Source: Dactylorhiza incarnata (taxonomy: Eukaryota; Streptophyta; Magnoliopsida; Asparagales; Orchidaceae). Taken from it: a stretch of DNA of 64,000 bases. The first letter of the stretch is position 1. Every line of letters begins with the position of its first letter. The notes beneath the pieces were generated by a model. It searched no databases, was not told the DNA's origin, and was given only the letters and a program-made list of their open reading frames with translations. The stretch lies in contig JAWHQI010000121.1 of NCBI GenBank assembly GCA_033032865.1, positions 62,001 through 126,000 on the forward strand, read 5' to 3'. A program made the position numbers and the translations under genes. Shown piece after piece: positions 1 to 9,777 of this stretch.

Positions 1-675
1 CTAGATCACCATTGATGGAGCACCGGAGCTCCGTTCGCCAATCCGAGACCAGATCCGTGGAGAGGACTCGAAGGCGCTCCTTTCTACCCGTGCCTTTCAA
101 CCGATCCATGGTGAGGAAGAGAACTCTCAGGGTAACGACATATCTCCTCCCGGTTTTAGGATGCGTGCATGACATCTTTGCTTTTACCTTCTATTTTCTG
201 ATATTTATGGCACCAGATCTCTCAAATGAGAGGGGTTTGGGTCGCCTTGGTTCAAGAAGAACCATCGGGTTGATTGAGTCCGTCCCCAACATGATTTTAC
301 ATTAGAGATCCGCTCCGTTAATGGATTAGGCATTGTGGGTGAAGCCGAAATCATGACCGGTTGTCCGATTCGGTGATGTTTCTTGACGTGCATTTTTAAG
401 GGTTTTGCTAGAAATCCATTTGCGGCGAAGACATTGTATTGATGCCCTTTATGTTTCGTGTGAGAACGAATGTTGATTTGGAAAGGGAAATGTTGTGCAT
501 GGTGAATGGCTTGTGAAGCTGCTTGTATGTGAAGGCGTGACTTTGTCTTTGTGGTCGGCTGGCTAGCCCGTGAATGCTTGGATTCATGTGGGGAGAGTGT
601 CCCAGCAAGACAAGTCACCTTTTGTGCTAACTGATGAGAATAAGTACGTTGATGCGCCCATTGGCAAGATGAGTC
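1..675. other. left flank of element A, no gene seen
   Basis: No convincing coding region is visible; the open frames here are short and share no recognisable domain. The last part of this flank (about 640-675) resembles 25447-25482 on the far side of element A. Removing A and one target copy therefore restores a roughly 95-bp tandem duplication in the target DNA. The origin of the flank is unknown; an older transposon is the likeliest. Confidence 0.5.
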
Positions 676-1939
676 TGTTGGATCTTGTGGCGCCCTTAGG
701 GGGGGGGGGGGTGAATAAGGGCCTTTTAGAAATTTTGATTTTTACTTAAGAATTTTAAAACAACTTTTACTTTTCTAAAAATTACTTATAAAAATTTCAA
801 ACTAATGTAATTTTTAGAATAAATTCAAACACAAATTTCTAAGTTTAAAGATTAAACAACCATATTTGCAATTAAAGAAAAAATCATAATTTTATAATCA
901 TGAAAATCACATACAAATAATATGATCTTAACAATGCTTAAGATCAAGGCACAAATATGATAATAACCCTTTTACAATTTGTGTTTACCAATCCTTCTCC
1001 CAAGGATCGGAAGGCTATCACTTGTCTCTCTCTAGACCAAGTCCAAGCCTATCCTCTAGATCTTCCCAAGATCTAGACGTAGTACACAAGGCCACGATTT
1101 CCTACCAAGCCACGCAAGGACTTGGACGCTCCACACAAGGAAGCGATTTTCCCCTAAGCCACGCAAGGACTTAGACGTCACGCACAAGGAGACGATTTCC
1201 CTACCAATACAAAATGAAATGTATATAAATGAAAATACAATATGAAAAGAGCAACTCCCTAGAAATTCAGATCTCTGAAAGGAAGGTTGAAGCCTCGAGA
1301 TGATCGTTGATGTAGAAGCGCGCCCGATCTCGTCTTCAATCTCAAACCTTCTAAGCACAAATGGGAGTTGATGCGGTTCTAGAGCTCTATGGTTCGTATG
1401 CACTCAGGAAGGGACTTAGAATTCTCAATGCTTGGAATGCACGAACAAAAGGATCCAATATATAGAAATTCGCTGTCGCCTGGGCGACATCAGCTGTCGG
1501 AATTTCCGACAGCGCTAAACTGCCGCTCGTAGTGCTGTCGTGCGGGCAGTTGCTGTAACCTCCGAGCTGTCGCCTTGGCGACATCGATGTCGGATTTCTG
1601 ACAGCGCAAAACTGCCGCTCGTAGTGCTGTCGTGCGGGCAGTTGCTGTAACCTCCGAGCTGTCGCCTGGGCGACATCGTTGTCGGATTTCCAACAGCGCA
1701 AAACTGCCGTTCGTCGTGTTGCCGTGGGGGAAGTTGTTGTAACTTCTCTGCTGTCGCCTGGGCGACATCAGCTGTCGAAAAATTCCGACAGCGAAATTTT
1801 CATACACTCAAATTGAGCTCCAGCAGAATTGTGAACATCTCATACCTGTTACCTGCACACCATTAATAAAAATAGAATCAAATACAAACAAAACTTTGTT
1901 ATTATCAAACCGGAAGAGTGCGAAACGCATGCTCCAACA
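676..1939 (-). repeat. element A 3' LTR
   Basis: This direct repeat matches 24156-25382. On the minus strand it starts at 1939 with TGTTGGA and ends at 676 with TCCAACA. It contains the dyad cluster (about 1472-1793), the TATA box (about 1457-1465) and, near its end, the G-run that reads on the minus strand as a C-rich TATTCACCCCC tract. Elements D and E have the same C tract just before their primer sites. Open frames across this LTR are not genes. Confidence 0.95.
1472..1793 (-). repeat. element A dyad cluster in the 3' LTR
   Basis: Two kinds of inverted repeat alternate here: CTGTCGCC-TG-GGCGACAG (8-bp arms) and CTGTCGG...CCGACAG with an AT-rich centre. Several near copies occur between 1472 and 1793, embedded in 80-100-bp larger repeats. 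The TATA-like box lies about 10 bp beyond the cluster in the direction of transcription. Confidence 0.85.
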
Positions 1940-1957
1940 ATCTCCCCCTTTTGATAA
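1940..1957 (-). promoter_or_regulatory. element A polypurine tract
   Basis: On the minus strand a purine run (AAAAGGGGGAGAT) directly abuts the 3' LTR. This is the expected primer site for plus-strand DNA synthesis. Very similar runs recur at about 2050-2078 and 2169-2182. Confidence 0.8.
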
Positions 1958-3247
1958 TAACAAATCCGTATAAAAAGAAATCATGTCTATTTAGGTTGTT
2001 GATTTTAACATATGGTGTGTGCACAAAAATCACATGATATATTCCTCTTACGAGTAATCTCCCCTAGATGAAATCTCCCCCTAAATGTTATAGTAAATTG
2101 AAATGATGTATTGTTTAGGTTGACTATTTAGGTGTAATAGTTTTTTGATTTCTTGAATATACTTATAATTCTCCCCCTTTTGGTATTAGCAAAAGATAAT
2201 ATGAGATGAATGAGTAGTTCTTAAGGGAATAGATAAGATGTAGAAAAGAAGAGTAAGCGGAAGCACTTGGTGGGAATGATTGAAGGTCATGAAGTAATAG
2301 TAATATGTCATAGTATGGAATAAACTGATGAAGAGATGGTATAGCCATATGAAGTAGTAGAATAAAACAAAGTAACTTAACTTAAACATGATTAAAGTCA
2401 TTTTAAAGTATCATAGAAAGACACAAGTGTGTATAAAAATTTGGAATCTTTTCGGTCCAATTCTCATGAGATGAATGTTTATATAACATAATGATGTGTA
2501 CAGGTGATGCTTGGATCAAACATATGAAATTATTTAATTGACATGATCATTGGAATAGAAAACATAATATAAGCATATAAAGACAACTTTGACCTTGAAG
2601 ATATAACACAATAAGAATAGACTACCATTTTTTCATTTGCACAAGACACTTTACAATTCTTTCCAAGGTGCTCAACCTCACAATGCTTATTAAGACTTAT
2701 CAGGAGGGTAAGTAGTGTTTAGTGGAGTATCCTTGTCTTTAATTTAAAATTTTTTTTTGATCACATATTTTATGATATCTTAAGTTCGAGATATTTATAA
2801 TTTTTATTTTTAATTGACCAAGGATCTCCGAATTTACTTGAATCGCAAAAGATGGTGTATTTTTTGTTGTGCTAACAAATCAAGGTTGAAAGTAGTATTT
2901 ATGAAGTGCTATTGTATTATGCTAAAGCAAATATGATTCATGTATATATTAAATAGAAAGACATATGTATGGATCAAAAGAAGTGAACGTTATAGTTCAT
3001 TATTATATATAAACAATTTCTCATACTTAGAGGCATGCGAAAACAATTTCCAATATTCTAAACAACTTAGTAGGAGTGTCAATACGATGATAGAGTGGAA
3101 ATGAAATCATATAATCATGTAATAGCCTTTTGCTAAAAAATAAAAAGCACATGGTTTGGAATCAATTCATGAGTTGCAGTATTAATAATGACATATAACT
3201 ACTGGAAAGCATCAAAGGGACCAAAACTGAAGATTAAGCCAATCGGG
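1958..3247. other. element A 3' non-coding region
   Basis: This AT-rich stretch separates the antisense ORF unit from the 3' LTR. I see two extra polypurine-like runs (about 2050-2078 and 2169-2182) and no credible ORF. Confidence 0.6.
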
Positions 3248-3305
3248 AGCTGTCGAAAATTTCCGACAGTCACTGTCGCCTGGGCGACAGCTAAAAATAT
3301 AAATA
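3248..3305 (+). promoter_or_regulatory. candidate internal promoter of the antisense ORF: dyads plus TATAAATA
   Basis: Two dyads of the A family (CTGTCG...CGACAG at about 3251-3269 and CTGTCGCC-TG-GGCGACAG at 3273-3290) are followed 7 bp later by TATAAATA at 3298-3305, on the plus strand. The same dyad-then-TATA order occurs in A's own LTR on the opposite strand. A plausible transcript would have a first exon ending at 3400 (AAG before GTATGG), a T-rich intron 3401-3912 ending TTTGCAG, and a start codon two bases into the second exon. Promoter and splice sites are inference from consensus. Confidence 0.55.
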
Positions 3306-3913
3306 CGGCTCAAAACTGAGTCAAACCCTATTGTGCATCATTATCTGGACTGAAGGGCGAGAGGAAGCTGTCGGAGTTCGGCGACAACCCTAGATTTAAG
3401 GTATGGGTTTTTTTGATTTTGAAGTTTTTGACTCAAAAGTTTTAGAGATTTGTGATTTTGGAAAGGAGAGAAGATGAAAAATGTGTTTTTCATTTTACCT
3501 TTGATGAATGGTGTAAATCTTTGAAGTTTTGTGTATAATAGATGTAGATCTAGTGTAAATCAAGTGGATCTTGGTGAAATATGTTTGGATTTTGTGATTT
3601 TTGGGGTTTAAGGGTTGGATTTTTTTTAACATGGTTTAATTTCAAAAAAAAAACTGAATATTTTTCTTTTGAAGAAGGTTGAAGAAGATGAATAGTAAGG
3701 ATGTGTGAGAAGATGTAGTTTTGTTCTAGAAAAAAAAATTTTGTTAACAGAAATATAGCTTGATTTTTAGTAGATCTGGAAGTTTAGTTGAAAAAATTAA
3801 AGAAACTTCACTGGAGTACTGTCGGAATTTTTCGACCGTCAATATCGCCTGGGCGACATCGTCCCAGTGCACAGAACTTGTTTAATTCATTTTTGTTTTA
3901 TTATGTTTGCAGA

Positions 3914-5029
3914 ATGGCTTCCAGATCTAAGGCACGAAGGAGTATGTCTGAAGATGCACATAGTTCTTATCAAGTTTACCCTGTGATTGAGAAAGCAATA
4001 ATTGGAGTGTCAAAATATGTAGAGTTTGACTCTCCGAAGCACGATCATATCTATGATCGTCTTGCTAATACAGGTATAATTTCAGTAATCACAGCAGATA
4101 CGTTCTCATCCTTTTTGATTCGAGAATTTTATAATCATTTGGAAGACCCGAGTTACACTGAATTGGATGGGGGAGTGAGATCTAGAATCCAAGGTCAACA
4201 AGTGGAAATAACACATGTTGATCTTAGAGAGGAATTCGGTCTTCTTATGAGTGAACATATGCCGGATATAGTAGAGAGCTATACAAAGGATAGAGATTGG
4301 ACACTTGTAAACATGAGTTTACATGGAAGTCAAAAGAAGACCCTAATCACTGAAGTTTCTTCACTCACTCCGGATGCATATTTAGTCCAAGATATATTAA
4401 GGAACTCAGTTATGTTAAAAAGTGGAGATACAAGGAGTATCACAACACAGTTGACTCTGATTACATACTTTATTATGGAGGAGGAACCTTTTGATGTAGC
4501 GGACTTCACCCTTTCCCAGATTCGGTATGCTTTTAGATTAAAACATCCAAAATGGGTGAAGATTCATACTTTGCCAATGGGGGATATAATTCAACATATA
4601 CTATATAAGAAGTATGAATGGATAGTTCAAGATTCGTACTTTGATGATTGTTTTCCTGAGATATATTATACGGGTACTATGAAAGTGAAGAAGACTCATA
4701 AAAAGCCTCATCATGGAATAGAGATTAGAGAGCCTACAATTCCTAGGGGAGGATCACTACGAGAGTCTACAGATGATCTTCGTGATTCCTTTGAGGAGCA
4801 CAAAAAAGAAGTGAAGAAGGATCGCAGTAGAATGCAGAAGTTTATGAAATTTCTGGTGAAAGGTCTGAAGTTAAAGCCTACTCCGGAAGAAGCGGCCGAA
4901 TGGCAAATTCCAGATGAAGAACCGCCACGCCAATCGGTGAGGCGGACTCGACGTGGTAAGGCCGTAAGACGAGGACCTCCAGAAGACTGTCTAGAGAGCA
5001 GCTGGGTTGGTTATGAGGATTCTGAGTAG
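3914..5029 (+). CDS. antisense accessory ORF of element A, uncharacterised retrotransposon-borne protein
   Basis: An intact 371-residue frame lies between RNase H and the 3' LTR, opposite to gag-pol. I chose the ATG at 3914 because a splice-acceptor-like TTTGCAG precedes it; the frame is open further upstream, but that part crosses a dyad. The first ~100 residues contain an EFY helix segment, followed by a motif around a conserved G-x-x-V/I-x-I, then a second helical part with an LPMGDII-type motif. The tail is strongly basic (RRTRRGK), as in nuclear proteins. The general pattern resembles the proteins annotated as putative plant transposon protein, known from extra ORFs of plant retroelements. 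The accessory ORF of element E (58666-59580) shows the same landmarks in the sense direction. The biochemical function is unknown. Unlike A's gag-pol, this frame has no stop or frameshift. Confidence 0.7.
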   Translation: MASRSKARRSMSEDAHSSYQVYPVIEKAIIGVSKYVEFDSPKHDHIYDRLANTGIISVITADTFSSFLIREFYNHLEDPSYTELDGGVRSRIQGQQVEITHVDLREEFGLLMSEHMPDIVESYTKDRDWTLVNMSLHGSQKKTLITEVSSLTPDAYLVQDILRNSVMLKSGDTRSITTQLTLITYFIMEEEPFDVADFTLSQIRYAFRLKHPKWVKIHTLPMGDIIQHILYKKYEWIVQDSYFDDCFPEIYYTGTMKVKKTHKKPHHGIEIREPTIPRGGSLRESTDDLRDSFEEHKKEVKKDRSRMQKFMKFLVKGLKLKPTPEEAAEWQIPDEEPPRQSVRRTRRGKAVRRGPPEDCLESSWVGYEDSE

Positions 5030-5056
5030 TTTTCATCAGGGTGCTGCTTCTGACTA

Positions 5057-5093
5057 ATGTCGAAATTTTCCGACATCCACTGTCGCCTGGGCG
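5057..5093. repeat. element A dyads downstream of the antisense ORF
   Basis: A TGTCG-AAATTTT-CCGACA dyad and a CTGTCGCC-TG-GGCGA dyad lie about 30 bp past the stop codon. With copies at 3248-3290, about 3370 and 3818-3862, the antisense ORF is bracketed by the family motif on both sides. Confidence 0.75.
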
Positions 5094-5315
5094 ATAATGA
5101 ATTTACCCAGATTTCATTTTCTGTTATCTGAACTTGATCCTATGTTGATTTCTACTATTTTTTGTGGAACAATTTTATGTAATATTAATTATGTGAGAAT
5201 TTTTCTTAAGTAATTCAAATTCTATGGTTTGATTTAAAATTTAGTCTTTCTTTTTAAAATGTATAGGTTTTGTGATATTTTTTTTTAATTTTATAGGTCA
5301 TAAGGAGTGATATAA

Positions 5316-8233
5316 TCATTGTGAAATGTCTAGGATTCCCAATTCTAGCCTAAGCATAGAAAAACGGGAGTCCGGTAACAGTTTAGTGAATATATCCGCT
5401 AGTTGATTATCCGTGCCTAAAAATGAAATTTTTATGTGGTTATTTTTAATATGATCTCTAATAAAATGATGTCTCACATCAATATTCTTAGACCTTGAAT
5501 GATTGACCGGGTTGTATGTTAAATCAATTGCACTTTTATTATCACACCATAATTCAATAGTTTGTTGTTTAATATTAAAGTCTTTTAAAGTTTGTTTCAT
5601 CCAAAGAGCTTGTGCACAACAACTACCAAGTGCGATGTATTCGGCCTCAGTGGTTGAGAGGGAAACAGAATTCTATTTCCTACTCGACCATGAATTGAGT
5701 GAAGGGCCTAAAAAGTGACAAGTGCCATTAGTGCTTTTCCTATCTAGTGAACAACCGGCATAATCAAAATCAGAGTAGCCAAAAAGAGTAAAATCATCGC
5801 TATGAGGATACCATAAACCAAGTTTAGATGTGCCAATTAAATATCTAAAAATTCTTTTTACCGCTTTTAAATGTGATTCTTTGGGATCGGCTTGAAATTT
5901 AGCACATAAACAAACTGAAAACATAATATCCGGTCTAGAAGCAGTTAAATATAAAAGTGAACCTATCATGCCTCTATATAAAGTTTGATCTATTGATATT
6001 CCATTTTCATCTTTTCCTATTTTTAAAGATACACTCATAGGAGTATTTGCTTGTTTGAGATTTTCAAATCCAAATCGTTTTAAAACATCATGAATATATT
6101 TTGATTGGTTATTAAAAACTCCATCATGTTTTTGAACAATTTGAAATCCTAAGAAATATTTTAATTCTCCTACCATACTCATCTCAAATTCACTTTCCAT
6201 CATTTTTACAACATAATTACACAACTCTTCATTAGTGGCTCCAAAAATAATATCATCAACATAAATTTGTAAAACAATTAAATCATCATCTACTCGCTTA
6301 ATGAAGAGTGTACAATCAACACCACCCATTTTAAAACCATTTTATAATAAATATATAGTCAATCTATCATACCATGCTCGTGGTGCTTGTTTTAAACCAT
6401 ACAAAGCTTTTAGCAATCTATATACGCGATTAGGAAATTTTTCATTTATAAATCCTGGGGGTTGTTCAACATAAACTTCTTCTTTAATCAACCCGTTTAA
6501 AAATGCAGTTTTAATATCCATTTGCAATAATTTAAATCTTTTATGGCTAGCAAATGCAACCAAAATTCTAACTGCTTCCAATCGTGCTACGGGTGCAAAT
6601 GTTTCATCAAAATCTACCCCTTCAATTTGATTATATCCTTTCGCTACAAGTCTAACTTTGTTTCTAGTGACCCTAGAGTCACTATCTAATTTGTTTTTGA
6701 AAATCCATTTGACTCCTACCACAGGATGATCACTAGGTCTATCTACAAGAATCCAAACTTTATTTCTTTCAAATTGGTTAAGTTCTTCATTCATATCTAG
6801 AAACCAATATTCATCATTTAAAGCGGTGATAACATCTTTTGGTTCTATATTTGAGACAAAACATAAATTTGAAAAACTTTCATGTAAACTAGAACGTGTA
6901 CGTGCCCCACTTAATGGTTCTCCAATAACAAGTTCTTGCGGATGATCTTTTGAGAACCTTAGCTCGGTTGGAGGTTCTTCTTCTTCACTATCATTTTCGT
7001 CTTCTTTCTCCACTTTTTCTTCATCATCATTATCATCATCATTTTTCCTCAGATTTTGTTCCACATCTTCTTCATTTGTCTCATTACCTGCAATTTTAGT
7101 ATTTTCTACACAAGAAATGTTTTCATCAAATTTTACATGAATAGATTCTTCAACCACTTTAGTACGTTTATTATAAACTCTATAGGCCTTGCTAGTTGAA
7201 AAATAACCAATGAAAATTCCTTCATCACATTTTTCATCAAATTTGCCTAAGTTATCTTTTGTATTCAAAATAAAGCATTTACAACCAAAAACTTTAAAGT
7301 AAGATACATTTGGTTTTCTTTGAAAATAAATTTCATAAGGAGTTAATTGTGATGTGGGACGAATCATGACACGATTAATAATATAGCATGCAGTACTAAC
7401 GGCTTCAGCCCAAAAATATTTTGGCAATTAAAATTCACAAAGCATAGTACGTCCTAATTCTTGAAGTGTTCTATTTTTCCTCTCCACTACACCATTTTGC
7501 TGTGGTGTGCGTGGAGCGGAAAATTCGTGTTTTATCCCAAATTCATTACAATATGAAATAAATTTTTCATTATCAAATTCTCCTCCATGATTTGATCTAA
7601 TGCATTTTACTTTTAAATCAAGTTCATTTTGAATACGTGAAATTAGTTTTACAAATTCATCAAAAGCATCAGATTTTGAATTTAAAAACAATGTCCAACA
7701 AAATCTAGAATAATCATCAATAATAACAAACGTATATTTTCTACCTCCTAGACTTTGTGTAGAAATTGGACCAAATAAGTCCATATGTAATAAATGTAAA
7801 GGTCTACTAGTAGAAATAACATTTTTGCTTTTAAAAGATGATTTTGTAAACTTTCCTTTTTGACATGGTGAACATAATGAAGAAACTTTCCATTCAAATT
7901 TGGCAAACCTTTTATAATTTTATTTTTAGAAAGCTTTACTATACGTTTGGTACTAGAATGTCCTAGTCTCCTATGCCATAATTCAAGTTCATCATTCTTT
8001 GAAATAAAACATTTAAGTGTAGAATGAGATAAATCGTGAAAAGTGATTGTATAGACATTGTTTATTCTTGGTGCAGTAAGTACGATTTCGTTTGTTTTAG
8101 AGTCAATAATTTTGCAAAGGTTTGAGCTAGAGTCAAATAAAATATTTAGATTTTTATCACATAGTTGACTAATAGAAATTAAATTATGTTTCAAACCTTT
8201 AACATATAAAACATTTGAAATTTTAAATTCTTT
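5316..8233 (-). pseudogene. pol: element A pol: integrase, reverse transcriptase, RNase H (broken)
   Basis: On the minus strand the order is the pre-integrase HHCC region (about 8030-7870), the integrase core (HMDLFGP, PQQNGVVERKN), copia RT ([11 protein letters not shown], and YVDDIIFG near 6260) and RNase H (DRKSTNGTC, TTEAEY, LWCDNKSAID). A one-base loss near 7892 shifts the frame. In-frame stops occur at about 7425-7427 (before LPKYFWAEA), 6339-6341 and 5673-5675 (TAG where CAG is expected, C to T). The second catalytic Asp of the integrase is Asn (SNHGGEF; codon 7590-7592). The product cannot be functional. The 5' part of this polyprotein continues at 15322-15558, because element B is inserted between them. 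Confidence 0.95.
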
Positions 8234-8238
8234 GTTAC
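8234..8238. repeat. target-site duplication of element B (left)
   Basis: GTTAC directly precedes the B LTR and recurs directly after it at 15322-15326, marking B's insertion into element A pol. Confidence 0.95.
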
Positions 8239-9663
8239 TGATGAGTCCTCATCATATACACATATCTGGACTCATCCGGGCCATTTTTTCAATCATTCCA
8301 CTGCACTTTAGCCCCATTTTAGCTCATAATTATCACCCTCCGCTAGGTGCACGTCTTGGCCCATTTCGGTGTTATTTCCTTGTTCGTCTTTATTACAAGT
8401 TATCATGCTGTGTTAAGTGCCACCTTCAGTGGCCAGACTAGTGTCTTATGCTGGAACAGGAGTCGTGCAGGTGTTCCCGGTACAATTCTGTACAGGAGTA
8501 CTGCGCACGATCACTGGCTCCTTAGCGCACGACCACTGGTTGTGCGCCTCCGCTCGTGCGCACTTAACGCCCTTTTCATGAGTTCTGTTTGGCTTATCGC
8601 ACGACCACTGACGCTAGTGCGCACGACCGCTGGTCGTGCGCCACTGGTCGTGCGAACTTGTATTTTATAAATTTATTTCATTGCAGGCTCCGCCCAGGCA
8701 GCGCGCACGATCGCAGAATTCCAGTGCGCACGACCACTGGTCGTGCGCCAATGACCGTGCGCGGTATTCATTCCAGCGCCTATATATACGCCTGTTCCGT
8801 TTTTAGGGCATTCATGCAGCCGCGGGAGCGCGATTGGCCGTCCGTACGCCGGCGATTTCCCTTCCTGGACACCTCCACTTCATCTCCTACGCAAGGGGAA
8901 GTCTTCTCCAACCATCCCGAGCATCCCTCCATCATCCGGGAGCATTCTCCACCATCCTCAAGCCCTCAAGCCGCTGTTTTCCCGCTTTAGTCCGGTGAGA
9001 AGAAGGAGAATCCTGAGGTAGAAGATGACGGGACTACGTAGAGAGATCGTGACAGTTTCTCTACACCGGAAGCATAGTCTGCCCGAGTCCGGAGGTAGCT
9101 TGACAACCTACCGTTCCGGCCGTGAACGGCCGCTAGTCTTCATCCATTGGTTATTTCTTTCCTCTTGCTTTCGTTGTAATCTTTGAATCGTTGAGATGTT
9201 GAACAGAGTTGTGCTTGGTTCTATTGAAATGAATGTTTCTTCCTTCTTCTTCATTGTCTGTGTGTGAATCGCTTCACCTTCACTCATCCACTCACTCACT
9301 CACGCACTCTAGGTGTTCGACCCGCGTTAGCAAGAGCTAACGGCGTTTGTGAAGAGGTGTTTGCGACCCTCACTTTCTCGCACTAGAGCACGCTCCATCC
9401 GCCTCACGAAGCACGACATCGCGGCCGTTGCATCCATCTCGTCTTGCGAAGCGGTGTTTTCGACCCGCATTTCTTTTACTGTCGATAAGAGTAGGAAAAC
9501 CCAACCAAAACCCCTTTGTGTGTTTGTTTACGCTCGTGTAACAATAGTCACACAACGTGATTCGTACACCCAACCTGCATTCCTCAAGAGACCGACACTC
9601 GGGGATTTATTCCCAAACTTTATTACTTGAACGATCGGTGCACTTGCCGAAATAATCGCATCA
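8239..9663 (+). repeat. element B 5' LTR
   Basis: The LTR starts TGATGAGTCC and ends CGCATCA. Its first 38 bp can fold: GATGAGTCC (8240-8248) pairs with GGACTCATC (8268-8276). A dyad cluster (8502-8765) and a TATA box (8781-8788) follow. Open frames across it are repeated in the 3' LTR and are not genes. Confidence 0.95.
8502..8788 (+). promoter_or_regulatory. element B LTR promoter: dyad cluster plus TATATATA
   Basis: Repeated GCGCACGACCA / TGGTCGTGCGC arms form imperfect and near-perfect dyads. The best copy, at 8726-8748, has 11-bp arms around one base. The TATA box TATATATA at 8781-8788 follows within about 20 bp. The 3' LTR carries the same block, with TATATATA at 14439-14446. Confidence 0.8.
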
Positions 9664-9669
9664 AGTTTT

Positions 9670-9686
9670 TGGCGCCGTTGCCGGGG
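9670..9686 (+). promoter_or_regulatory. element B primer binding site (tRNA-Asp type)
   Basis: TGGCGCCGTTGCCGGGG lies 6 bases after the 5' LTR. It is complementary to the 3' end (acceptor and T-stem) of plant tRNA-Asp(GTC). This is the usual primer of many Athila/Tat elements. Confidence 0.92.
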
Positions 9687-9777
9687 AATGCAAGCGTGTA
9701 ACGTTTTGTGTTGTGACTTTCGTTATACGAGCAGTTGTTTCTGATTTTCTTTGTCTTCTTTTTGTTTTTGATAGTGC

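Noticed and set aside
12..305. 97-codon frame at the left edge
   Set aside because: No domain, low complexity of signal, overlapping frames on the other strand; lies in uncharacterised flank.
1056..1807. Several open frames in the A LTR, repeated near 24505-25250
   Set aside because: They lie in both LTRs, follow the dyad repeat and have no domain; by-products of repeat structure.
8502..8765. CRISPR-like repeat array
   Set aside because: Variable spacing, overlapping dyads inside an LTR, plant context; no Cas genes.
9670..9686. tRNA-Asp gene
   Set aside because: Only the complement of the tRNA 3' end is present; it is a primer binding site.
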